From Streptomyces gossypii (lineage in GTDB: Bacteria > Actinomycetota > Actinomycetes > Streptomycetales > Streptomycetaceae), in contig NZ_JAJAGO010000006.1 in NCBI RefSeq assembly GCF_025165795.1, positions 62,001-126,000 of the forward strand: 64,000 bases of DNA, read 5' to 3'. The notes under the pieces are model-generated. The model made no database searches. It was not told the origin of the DNA and saw only the letters and a program-made list of their open reading frames with translations. This document shows, piece after piece, positions 17,178 through 24,236 of this stretch. The position numbers were made by a program, and so were the translations under genes. Within the stretch, counting starts at the first letter, position 1, and each line of letters starts with the position of its first letter.

Positions 17178-17630
17178 TCACCGTAGGCGCCGCCGCCGAA
17201 CGCCGTGAGGTCGGCCATGAGCTGTGCATCGGTGATCCGGCCCGCGCGCCACAGGTGCAGGCCCCGGTTGTGCCCGCAGCGCTCCGCCCTCGTACAGCCG
17301 CCGGTTCCGCACCTCCTCCGCGAGAGTGCCACCGTCGACCCACTCCGCGAAGACCGAGGGAACGCTGCCGACTCTGCGCACGTACGCACAGTTGACGGTG
17401 TGCGGGTGCAGCCCGAGCCCGACCCAGGATTCAGCTTCCCGTTCGAAGTCCGACACTCTCTCCGGCGAGCGGAGCAGAGCCGTCCGGGGCGTCTTGACAG
17501 CCAGATCGACATTCCAGCCGCGGTGGTGCACCCGGTAGACCAGCCCCATCCCCCCGCTGCGGATCACCTCCCGAACCTCGTACAGGTCGAGGACGACCTC
17601 ACCCACCCGCCACCTGCGCGCCGCGGCCAT
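17178..17630 (-). pseudogene. Truncated serine/threonine protein kinase fragment
   Basis: Residues 1-112 are a kinase N-lobe: glycine loop RSGGMGLVYRVHH, Lys in LAVKTPR, helix-C Glu in FEREAESWVGL, hinge VFAEWVDGGTLAEEV. After NRRLYEGG the frame turns to low-complexity Arg/Pro, and neither the catalytic HRD nor the DFG is present. In another frame the following DNA reads GRITDAQLMADLTAF, which looks like the end of a different protein. A deletion with frameshift is the simplest reading. It starts 14 nt after the DUF7019-like gene and so was probably in its operon. Confidence 0.7.
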
Positions 17631-17644
17631 CGGAGCCGACCCCC

Positions 17645-18304
17645 TCAGTCGACCAGTGCCACGTACAGCGGCGAGCCGAGCAGCACGAACTCGCCCGCGT
17701 ACGGACTTTCGCCGCGTAACAAACGTTTCGCTACGAACTCGACGTTCTGCGCGGGCCCGCGCAATCCCATGGCCACCTGGTGCACCCTCGCCAGTGCGGC
17801 GCGGTCAGCGCGGTCGAGGTCGCCGTCAACGGCGTCAGCGACGTACTCGTCCTCCAGTTCCGCGGACCCGCCGAGCGCGTCCAGCATCGGGGGCATGAGC
17901 GATGCGGAGATTCCGTGCTCCATCATGTCCGGCGCCGACCCGACTACATGCTGGACAGACCCGCCGAGGCCCACGACCGTCCTCCCCGTCCGCCCGCCGA
18001 AAAACACCAGCGGCGAGGCGGCCTCGGCCGGAAACGGTCCCCACCGCATCGGGAGCAGACCCCAGAAGAACTGCCCCGGTTCCTCCACCGAGCCGAGGTC
18101 ACCGTGATCATGCAAGTGACGCACGACGAGCTCGAGTCGCGACAGACGTTCACCCGCAGCCGGTTCGGAGAACCGCTTGACCTGAAGAACCTTCAGATCC
18201 ACACCGAACTCGGAACCTCGCTTGCGGCCGAAACCCGGATCAATCTGCGGCAGGAGCATGTCGATCTTTGCCTCGCTGACGTAGAGGTAGTACTTGAACG
18301 ACAC
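17645..18304 (-). CDS. DUF7019-like protein (unknown function)
   Basis: A 219-aa protein beginning MSFKYYLYVSEAKIDMLLPQ, which looks like a Streptomyces family usually listed as DUF7019/SAVMC3_10250-like, often found beside kinase or conflict-system genes. No signal peptide or membrane segment. Catalytic residues cannot be named. It heads a unit with the truncated kinase and the two-TM protein. Confidence 0.65.
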   Translation of the reverse strand: MSFKYYLYVSEAKIDMLLPQIDPGFGRKRGSEFGVDLKVLQVKRFSEPAAGERLSRLELVVRHLHDHGDLGSVEEPGQFFWGLLPMRWGPFPAEAASPLVFFGGRTGRTVVGLGGSVQHVVGSAPDMMEHGISASLMPPMLDALGGSAELEDEYVADAVDGDLDRADRAALARVHQVAMGLRGPAQNVEFVAKRLLRGESPYAGEFVLLGSPLYVALVD

Positions 18305-18603
18305 CCTGACCCCACTCCCCCCAAGCTCCCGAGGTCATCAGTATTCACTTTCCCTCTGAGCCATGCCGGCTATCCGTACAACTGCACCACCGCAGGCTCA
18401 CCGGTGATCCACCCGGGCGCTGCTCCAGCCCGGTCAGGGCCTGGCTGACGGCGGCCTCGAAGGGCGAACCGGCGTGCAGGCCGGCGGCCTGGGCGACAAG
18501 CGAATGCGGCGCCCGACGGAACCGTGGGTCGGCCGTGGCAGGCGTCGCCGGCAGAGGAGTGCGCATCCAGGGGGAGGAAGGCCTCGTGGATGTCGTCGCG
18601 GAC
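18305..18603. other. Intergenic region, possible gene remnant
   Basis: Bases 18420-18600 read on the minus strand as LEVRDDIHEAFLPLDAH and then lose protein character; no start with a ribosome site exists. It probably holds the DUF7019-like gene promoter near 18320-18400 and a decayed fragment against the repeat. Nothing else seen. Confidence 0.3.
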
Positions 18604-18742
18604 CTCTAAGAGCGTCTGGTGCGTGCGCTCGCAAGGCGGAGGATCGTCCTCGTACTGGGCGTACATGGACGACTCCGACAACGCGGCGAGCGCGCGTGCC
18701 AGGCGTCGCAAGCCGACCGCCCATTCGGTTAGGGGCTCTAAG
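18604..18742. repeat. Dispersed inverted-repeat element, copy 2 (left arm deleted)
   Basis: The core from GCGTCTGGTGCG to GCCAGGCGTCGC is almost base-for-base identical to copy 1 (8985-9081). The right arm (CGACCGCCCATTC... to CTCTAAG) is kept, but the left arm is reduced to CTCTAAGAG. So the outer stem cannot form while the inner one can. Confidence 0.8.
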
Positions 18743-18874
18743 CGGATCCGCGGGCGGCGGAAGCAGTGCAGGTGGGCAGAGGCGCGTTCGCGTCCTCGGC
18801 ACGCCACGGCTTCGGCCGAGCCACCACGCACCCCCGGATCAACGCTCCCGGAGCGATCCAGCCGCCCCGAAGAC

Positions 18875-18904
18875 CATTCCGTCAGGGGTCCCGAGGGCTG
18901 TCCT
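18875..18904. repeat. Isolated repeat arm over the carrier-protein stop codon
   Basis: CCATTCCGTCAGGGG...GAGGGCTGTCC matches, with about six changes in 30 bases, the outer end of copy 1 read in reverse (8934-8964). It spans the last residues and TGA stop of the carrier protein gene. Confidence 0.5.
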
Positions 18905-19160
18905 CCGCGCCCTGGAGGAAGACCTGTTCGATCCGGCGCAGCGAGCGGAAGGAGTCCAGGTCGAGCGTCTCCAGATCGACCGGCGACCCGCTGATCCGCT
19001 CGATCAGGACGAGGAACTCCAGGATGCTCAGCGAATCGATGAGGCGGCTCTCGATCAGGTCTTCGTCCGGTCCGATAGTCCTCACCTGCGGCTGCCGCCC
19101 CACGATCCACGCGACGACCTCCGCGAGCGCGTCGCTCTCAGCACCACTCCCCGCGCCCAT
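18882..19160 (-). CDS. Acyl/aminoacyl carrier protein
   Basis: A 92-aa free-standing carrier protein. The phosphopantetheine site is the Ser of ESRLIDSLSILEFLVLIE, in a four-helix layout (helix 1 ALAEVVAWIVGR, helix 3 LETLDLDSFRSLRRIEQVF). Its ATG overlaps the stop of the SerRS-like ligase (TGATG), the arrangement expected for an amino acid:[carrier protein] ligase and its cognate carrier. It would hold an aminoacyl thioester for the flavoenzyme and the KASIII-like enzyme of the same operon. The last residues fall in a repeat arm. Confidence 0.88.
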   Translation of the reverse strand: MGAGSGAESDALAEVVAWIVGRQPQVRTIGPDEDLIESRLIDSLSILEFLVLIERISGSPVDLETLDLDSFRSLRRIEQVFLQGAEDSPRDP

Positions 19161-20005
19161 CAGGGGGCCGTCTCCGCCGACCCCGCCGCTGCCTTCTCGA
19201 CGGCTTCCGTCGCCGCCGCCCAGCTGCCGTGCCGGGTGCGCAGCACCGAGAGCCAGCGCTCCAGGCCGAACGCGGCACAGCCGGTGTGGACGGCCTCACC
19301 CGACGCGCCACAAACGATCCCGCACCGCTCGCCGAAGAAGTTCCGGTGCACGTTGAGCGAGGCGATCGCCAGGCCGTCGACGAGGAACTCGTGCTTGACA
19401 GGGGCGAGTCGCTGCGCCAGCGCCCGCTGCCCGCCCCGGTCGTAGAAGGGGTCTGTCGCCGCCTCTTTGCGCACCGGCAGGTCCAGTGCCGCCGCAAGGG
19501 CGAGGATCCTGCCCTCGCAGCGGTCGAGATGGCCCCGCACGAACTCCCGGGAGCCGAGCGCCACGATCTCGCGCATATGGAACCCCAGCAGCCGGCGCAG
19601 CCCGTCGTAGTGCTCCTCGCGGCGGAAGCAGCGGCCGAGCACTGTCACCCTCGTGTCCTGGTCGAGCGTGTGGCCTTGGTGGTGGAGATAGACGGCGAAG
19701 CAGGCCGCCGAGGGCAGGCCGAGGCGGGCGGGTTCCATCGCGTCGGCAGCGAAGAACTCGGGCCGCTCGAAGGGCCGGTGCCGTCCGAGGTCCAGTGCGC
19801 CGGCCACGAGCGCCTGATGCGGGAAGTTGTCGTAGAAGTCGAGCCGGGCCAGCGAGGCGACCGGCAGCAGCGGCGGCATGATCATGGATGCGGCGCCCTC
19901 GTCGGAGCCCCACCCCTCCAGTACGGCGTCGAGTGTCCGCAGCAGCTCCGTCGCTCCCGGCCCGAGGGTCTGCAGACCCTCTTCACCCGTCAGTTCGGTG
20001 CTCAT
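19160..20005 (-). CDS. SerRS-like amino acid:[carrier protein] ligase
   Basis: A 281-aa class II synthetase core with no tRNA-binding coiled coil. CFRREEHYDGLRRLLGFHMRE is the motif-2 region with the zinc-binding Cys seen in atypical SerRS and in Bradyrhizobium aa:CP ligases; CAAFGLERWL carries a second Cys and the motif-3 Arg. Characterised relatives adenylate Gly or Ala and load it on a carrier protein. The carrier gene is next in the operon. ATG 20005 overlaps the oxidase stop (ATGA). Amino acid specificity cannot be read confidently. Confidence 0.85.
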   Translation of the reverse strand: MSTELTGEEGLQTLGPGATELLRTLDAVLEGWGSDEGAASMIMPPLLPVASLARLDFYDNFPHQALVAGALDLGRHRPFERPEFFAADAMEPARLGLPSAACFAVYLHHQGHTLDQDTRVTVLGRCFRREEHYDGLRRLLGFHMREIVALGSREFVRGHLDRCEGRILALAAALDLPVRKEAATDPFYDRGGQRALAQRLAPVKHEFLVDGLAIASLNVHRNFFGERCGIVCGASGEAVHTGCAAFGLERWLSVLRTRHGSWAAATEAVEKAAAGSAETAP

Positions 20006-21018
20006 GACACCGGCTCGGCGAGGGCGGTCTCCGCCGCGGTGCCCTCCACGGCGAGGCGCAGCACCTCCCGTGCGCAACCCCAGGACAGGCCGACGGCGAT
20101 CCCGCCGTGACCGTAGTTGTGGATGACGCGGGCGGCCCCGAGCTGCTCCGCCTCCAGCCGGGTCTGCGGGCGCGATGCGCGCAGGCCGACCTCCACACCG
20201 AGGACCCGGGCCTCCGCGAGCCGGGGCTCGACGGCCGTACAGCGGCGCAGGATCTCCTCAGCCCGGCCCTGATCCGGCTCCAGGCCCCAGGTGTCGCGCT
20301 CGGCCGTACCGCCCAGCACCAGGCGTCTTCCGTGCGGGAAGAAGCTGGTCGAGGCTGGTCCCGGGTTCTGTTCGAAGAAGAAGTCCTCCAGTCCGGGATT
20401 CTCCAGGACCACATGCTGGCCGCGCACCGCGAAGACCGACGGGTCGTCGGCGAGCGTACGGGCGCCCACGCCAGCGCAGTTGACCACCAGCGGGGCCTCG
20501 GCCGCCGCATCCTCCAGGGAGGCCACCCTGCCCGTCTCCATGGTGGCACCGGCGGCGACGCAGCGGGCGGCGAGATACGCGAGGTAGGCAGGCATGTCCA
20601 CGATGGGCAGGCTGGTCCAGAACGCCACCGGGAATCCGGCGCTCTCCCCGGAGTCGCACGGGCGGTATCCGGGCAGGCGGGCGGCCCACTCCTGGCTGCC
20701 TTCGGCACGCCGGTTGACGAGCCTGCCGCCCGCCAGGCGTACGCCGGTGCCCGGCTTGCCTGCCAGCGCGGAGAACTCGGCCAGGCTGGCCCGGTGCCAG
20801 GGGACGGTGACCTCGACCGGCGAGAACTTGGCCGCCGCCTCCGTCTCGTCGGCGATCAGCGGGCCGCCGACGAGGGCACCGGCGACGGCCGATGTGGTGC
20901 GCTCCGGTGGCCGCTCGGCGCGGACCCGGACGGCGAGCCCGTGTTCCGCGAGGCGGACGGCGGTGGTCAGCCCGACCACTCCGGCACCGATGACCAGCGC
21001 GTCCGTTTGCTCTCTCAT
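20002..21018 (-). CDS. FAD-dependent amino acid oxidase (DAAO/glycine-oxidase family)
   Basis: A 338-aa flavoprotein. Dinucleotide-binding motif at the N-terminus (ALVIGAGVVGLTTAVRLAEHG); substrate-domain features NYGHGGIAVGLSWGCA at the C-terminus, the D-amino acid oxidase signature region with its FAD-binding Gly run. The family oxidises amines to imines with O2. Between the KASIII-like gene and the aa:CP ligase it may oxidise a carrier-bound amino acid (inference). ATG 21018 is chosen (GGAAGG 11 nt upstream); GTG 21030 would have its ribosome site too close. Confidence 0.85.
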   Translation of the reverse strand: MREQTDALVIGAGVVGLTTAVRLAEHGLAVRVRAERPPERTTSAVAGALVGGPLIADETEAAAKFSPVEVTVPWHRASLAEFSALAGKPGTGVRLAGGRLVNRRAEGSQEWAARLPGYRPCDSGESAGFPVAFWTSLPIVDMPAYLAYLAARCVAAGATMETGRVASLEDAAAEAPLVVNCAGVGARTLADDPSVFAVRGQHVVLENPGLEDFFFEQNPGPASTSFFPHGRRLVLGGTAERDTWGLEPDQGRAEEILRRCTAVEPRLAEARVLGVEVGLRASRPQTRLEAEQLGAARVIHNYGHGGIAVGLSWGCAREVLRLAVEGTAAETALAEPVS

Positions 21019-21124
21019 CCTCGACAACACCTTCCGCTGGGTTGGGGCTCTGGAGGGGGGTGGCTAGGGATGCTCTGGGAGTGGCTCTGAACGAATCAGT
21101 GGTGAACGGTGCCGCGAGGGCCGC

Positions 21125-22165
21125 CTATTCGCGGCGTACCGCGAGGCAGGACCAGGTGAAGCCGTTTCCGGCGCTGAGCAGCAGGGCCACCTCGCCGGGC
21201 GCCAGCCGGGCGTCCGCGTGCAGGTCGGCGAGGTTGGCCACCGGATCGCCGGCGCCGAGATGGCCGGTGTCACGGCCGAGGTCGAGGATCTCGGTGTGCG
21301 GCAGGGGCAGTTCGCGTACGGACGGCCCGTAGTACTGGGTGAGTGCGCCGGTGCTGAGCCGTGGCAGGACCACGAACCGCAGCCGGGGATCGTCCGGGGT
21401 GAGACCGGCGTCGGCGACGGCGTCCCGTACGACCCGCTGCACCGCACGGCGCAGGACGCCGACGAACCGCGGCCATCCGCCGCCGGCCCGGAAGGCCGTC
21501 TTGGTGCGACGCGCGCTGACGGTGGCGTGCGGCGTACGGGGCGCGGCGCTGAACGCGTCCTCGCCCCGGTAGAGGATCTCGTACTCGGGGGCGCTGACGG
21601 AGGCGACGGACAGCAGGCTGTACGGGCCTCCCCCGCGGTCCAGCAGCAGCGCGGTGGCCCCATCTCCGTACGCCACGTCGATGTCGCCGTACCAGCGGTC
21701 GAAGCCCGGAGGGGCGAAGCGGTCGGCGGTCGTCACCACGCACCGGCTGACCGAGGGGTCCAGCGCCAGCCGCCCCGCCGCCACCTCGATCCCGGCGATG
21801 CCGCCGTTGGAGGTCTGCCGCACGCCGAGCGGAGTCGCGGCGGAGGCGCCGATGCCGTGGGCGATGAAGTGCGGCGGGGACCAGAAGTCGTGGCCCTGGT
21901 GGTAGATCCAGGAGTGGACGACCAGCCCGAGGTCCTCGCCCGCCCAGCCCGCCTCGGCCAGCGCCTTCTGCGCTGCCAGTACCGCCATCTCCGGGGCGGC
22001 CCGCTCGGAGCTCGCGGTGAGGCTGCGGTAGCCGAGCCGGTCGGCCGTCTCCTGGTCGAGTCGGCCGTCCGCCACCGCCCGTGCGGCGGGGAGGCGTTGG
22101 TCGGGCAGCCAGAGCACGGCGGCGGCGATGCCCGGCGGTTCGGACGACGGCGGGGTCAGTCTCAC
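21125..22165 (-). CDS. KASIII (FabH)-like acyltransferase with Ser in place of the active Cys
   Basis: A 346-aa thiolase-fold protein. The nucleophile segment is VRQTSNGGIAGIEVA, where comparable secondary-metabolism enzymes have Cys before NGG; here it is Ser, as in DpsC. His is present in DTGHLGAGDPVANL, and Asn in SAGNGFTWSCLAV. A decarboxylating synthase of primary metabolism is therefore unlikely; acyl transfer from the carrier protein to an acceptor is more plausible. GTG 22165 lies 5 nt after GAGGAGG. First gene of the operon to 18882, behind regulon motif E. Confidence 0.85.
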   Translation of the reverse strand: MRLTPPSSEPPGIAAAVLWLPDQRLPAARAVADGRLDQETADRLGYRSLTASSERAAPEMAVLAAQKALAEAGWAGEDLGLVVHSWIYHQGHDFWSPPHFIAHGIGASAATPLGVRQTSNGGIAGIEVAAGRLALDPSVSRCVVTTADRFAPPGFDRWYGDIDVAYGDGATALLLDRGGGPYSLLSVASVSAPEYEILYRGEDAFSAAPRTPHATVSARRTKTAFRAGGGWPRFVGVLRRAVQRVVRDAVADAGLTPDDPRLRFVVLPRLSTGALTQYYGPSVRELPLPHTEILDLGRDTGHLGAGDPVANLADLHADARLAPGEVALLLSAGNGFTWSCLAVRRE

Positions 22166-22233
22166 GGATGCCTCCTCGTCCTGCCCGAGGGCTCGGGCGG
22201 ATCACGGGCGGTTCGCTCCGGCTGCCAAGTATC

Positions 22234-22257
22234 TTGTCAGAACTATGGATTGTCAGG
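22234..22257 (-). promoter_or_regulatory. Regulon motif E, between the KASIII-like and TrmO-like genes
   Basis: On the minus strand CCTGACAATC is followed 16 bp later by CTGACA. CTGACA as -35 with GATACT 17 bp on makes a promoter for the KASIII operon, so both half-sites overlap the -35 and spacer. On the plus strand it faces the TrmO-like gene. Confidence 0.6.
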
Positions 22258-22347
22258 GGTCTGTCTATCAAGAGTCGGCGCGGCCGACTGTCGACAACGG
22301 CTCCGGGGCAGTAGAAACGGGGGAGCCAGGCCACAAGGAGGTCCACC

Positions 22348-22830
22348 GTGCCCCAACCACCCACCGGCTCCGACTCCACCGGCGCTGCCGACAGAGTGGT
22401 GTCGATGTCACCGATCGGCTATGTCGAGACGGGATACGCACTGCCCCGGGACGCGCCCCCGCAGGCGACGATGGCGTACGGCGACCAGGGCCGGGCCGTG
22501 GTGTTCGAGCGGTTCGCCGAAGGGCTGGCAGGACTGTCCGCCGCACGGCATGTGTGGCTGCTGACCTGGCTGCACCAGCAGACCGACGAGGAGACCACGC
22601 CGCTGCGGGTGGTGCCCCGCGCCTGGGAGGGCAGCGGCCGCACGACCGGCGTCTACGCGACGCGCACCCCGAACCGTCACAACCGCATCGGCCTGAGCCT
22701 CGTCCGGGTGAGCGCGGTCGAGGACAACATCGTCTACTTCTACGGCGTGGATCTGGCCGACGGCACCCCGGTCCTGGACATCAAGCCCTGGTCACCCGGG
22801 TCCGACACCCCGCCGGAAGAGCAGACTTAG
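22348..22830 (+). CDS. TrmO/TsaA-like methyltransferase-family protein
   Basis: A 160-aa protein of the TrmO (YaeB, VirR) beta-barrel family, whose E. coli member methylates t6A37 in tRNA. Matches are SPIGYVETGY, the WEGSGRTTGVYATRTPNRHNRIGLS core and LDIKPW. It is shorter than E. coli TrmO, lacking the C-terminal domain. GTG 22348 follows AAGGAGG by 6 nt. It diverges from the KASIII operon over regulon motif E, so it may belong to the pathway rather than to tRNA modification. Confidence 0.8.
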   Translation: MPQPPTGSDSTGAADRVVSMSPIGYVETGYALPRDAPPQATMAYGDQGRAVVFERFAEGLAGLSAARHVWLLTWLHQQTDEETTPLRVVPRAWEGSGRTTGVYATRTPNRHNRIGLSLVRVSAVEDNIVYFYGVDLADGTPVLDIKPWSPGSDTPPEEQT

Positions 22831-22858
22831 GGTCTGCCGACGGGCACCACGGCAGACC
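22831..22858. terminator. Bidirectional terminator between TrmO-like and marR genes
   Basis: Perfect 9-bp stem GGTCTGCCG / CGGCAGACC starting right after the TrmO-like stop codon, between convergent genes. Confidence 0.7.
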
Positions 22859-22870
22859 TGGCAGCGGGCG

Positions 22871-23347
22871 CTACAGCAGACGCAGCAGCAGCTCGCGCAG
22901 GGTCTCCCGCTCGGTCGTGCTCAGCGGCTCGAGGAACTCCTCCTGCACCAGTTCGATCAGCCTGCGCAGCTGGCGCAGCTGGGCGACGCCCTGAGGAGTC
23001 AGATAGAGGGCGAAGGAGCGCCGGTCCTGGCCCCGGCGGCGCTCCAGCAGACCGGCCCGCTCCAGGTCGTCCGCGAGCGTCACGATGGTGGTGCGGTCGA
23101 TCCCGAGCTTTGCGCCGATGGCGCGCTGGATCTGTCCTTCCTCCAGGTCGACGAGGTTGAGCACACCGAAGTGACGCAATGTCAGGTTGAACGGGCTCAG
23201 CGCCTCGTGTGCGCGCTCGGTGATCCGCTGCGAGGCCTTGCGCAGCAGGAAGGGATAGGACCCTCGCACCGAAGCGGGCAGGGTGACGAGGAAGAGCGGA
23301 TCCTCGCCGACGGCATAGCCCGGCGCCGCGTCGCTGTGCGTCGCCAT
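22871..23347 (-). CDS. MarR-family transcriptional regulator
   Basis: A 158-aa winged-helix protein: ERAHEALSPFNLTLRHFGVL, recognition helix region IGAKLGIDRTTIVTLADDLE, wing RRRGQDRRSFALYLT. MarR proteins usually repress their own and neighbouring promoters and are released by small phenolic or acidic ligands. ATG 23347 is 8 nt after GGAAGG; GTG 23356 is possible. Its promoter (TTGTCA, 16 bp, TAGTAT) is covered by regulon motif D, and the same motif occurs at four other promoters, making it the best candidate regulator of the locus. Confidence 0.88.
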   Translation of the reverse strand: MATHSDAAPGYAVGEDPLFLVTLPASVRGSYPFLLRKASQRITERAHEALSPFNLTLRHFGVLNLVDLEEGQIQRAIGAKLGIDRTTIVTLADDLERAGLLERRRGQDRRSFALYLTPQGVAQLRQLRRLIELVQEEFLEPLSTTERETLRELLLRLL

Positions 23348-23398
23348 CCCCGTCACCTTCCCTTGCCGTTGTTCCGCACGATCCTACATACTACGTTA

Positions 23399-23420
23399 AT
23401 CAGCACCATTGACAATCAGC
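23399..23420. promoter_or_regulatory. Regulon motif D, between marR and the SDR gene
   Basis: Two ATCAGC half-sites exactly 16 bp apart (on the minus strand GCTGATTGTC...GCTGAT). It covers the -35/spacer of marR and the consensus -35 TTGACA (23409-23414) facing the SDR gene, so one protein could control both directions. Confidence 0.65.
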
Positions 23421-23465
23421 GATGAGACCGATCATTGGCTTCACCGACCCGTGAGGGGCGCTCAG

Positions 23466-24191
23466 ATGAGTCGGACAGTCCTGGTCACCGGTGGCGGTAC
23501 CGGCATCGGCAGAGCCGTGGCGGCGGCGTTCGCGGCAGGCGGCGACCACGTGGTCATCACCGGCAGGCGCGCGGAGGTCCTGCATCACACGGCCAAGGAG
23601 ATCGGCCCGCTGGTGACGGCGCTGCCCTGCGACGCCACCGATCCCGACCAGTTACAGGATCTTCGCGGCCGACTTCCCGACACCGTGCACGTACTCGTCA
23701 ACAACGCGGGCGGAAACCGTGACCTGGGTGCGGCTCCGACGGCCGATCTGCGTCTCCTGGCGGAACGCTGGCGCGCCAATCTGGACGCCAACCTGCTGGC
23801 CGCCGTCCTCACCACAGCCGCCGTGGACCAACTGCTCACCGACGGCGGCGCCGTTGTCAACGTGGGCTCCTTCGCCGCCGACCGCGGCGCGGGCTCGTAC
23901 GGAGCGTCCAAGGCGGCGATGAACACCTGGAACATCGCCCTCGCCCGCCAGTTCGGCCCCAGAGGCGTCACCTGCAACGTGGTCGCCCCGGGCTATGTCG
24001 AGGACACGGAGTTCTTCGGTGACCGCCGCAGCGAGCAGTTCCGCCGGGACCGGGTGGCGGAGACCCTGGTGGGCCGGGCGGGCCGGACCGAGGACGTCGC
24101 GGAGGTCGTCCGCTTCCTCGCCTCCCCGGCCGCCCGGCACATCACCGGACAGGTGCTGCGCGTCGACGGCGGCGTGATCCCCACACGGTGA
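23466..24191 (+). CDS. Short-chain dehydrogenase/reductase
   Basis: A 241-aa classical SDR. NAD(P) motif TGGGTGIGR, NNAGG, catalytic Ser in VNVGSFAAD, YGASK active-site Tyr/Lys, and the C-terminal TGQVLRVDGG seen in 3-oxoacyl-ACP reductase-like SDRs. ATG 23466 is used: upstream residues lack homology and lie in the promoter. Divergent from marR across motif D and so probably co-regulated; likely reduces a ketone or imine intermediate. Confidence 0.88.
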   Translation: MSRTVLVTGGGTGIGRAVAAAFAAGGDHVVITGRRAEVLHHTAKEIGPLVTALPCDATDPDQLQDLRGRLPDTVHVLVNNAGGNRDLGAAPTADLRLLAERWRANLDANLLAAVLTTAAVDQLLTDGGAVVNVGSFAADRGAGSYGASKAAMNTWNIALARQFGPRGVTCNVVAPGYVEDTEFFGDRRSEQFRRDRVAETLVGRAGRTEDVAEVVRFLASPAARHITGQVLRVDGGVIPTR

Positions 24192-24211
24192 CCCGGCCGC
24201 CGCCGAGCTCC

Positions 24212-24235
24212 GCACCGCGCCGGCGCGCACGGTGC
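24212..24235. terminator. Possible bidirectional terminator
   Basis: GCACCG...CGGTGC enclosing the palindrome GCGCCGGCGC, between convergent stop codons at 24191 and 24237. Confidence 0.45.
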
Positions 24236-24236
24236 C

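Noticed and set aside
4555..24191. Nitrosuccinate (CreE/CreD) or hydrazine-forming pathway
   Set aside because: The lyase fits, but there is no CreE-type monooxygenase and no cupin-MetRS hydrazine synthetase.
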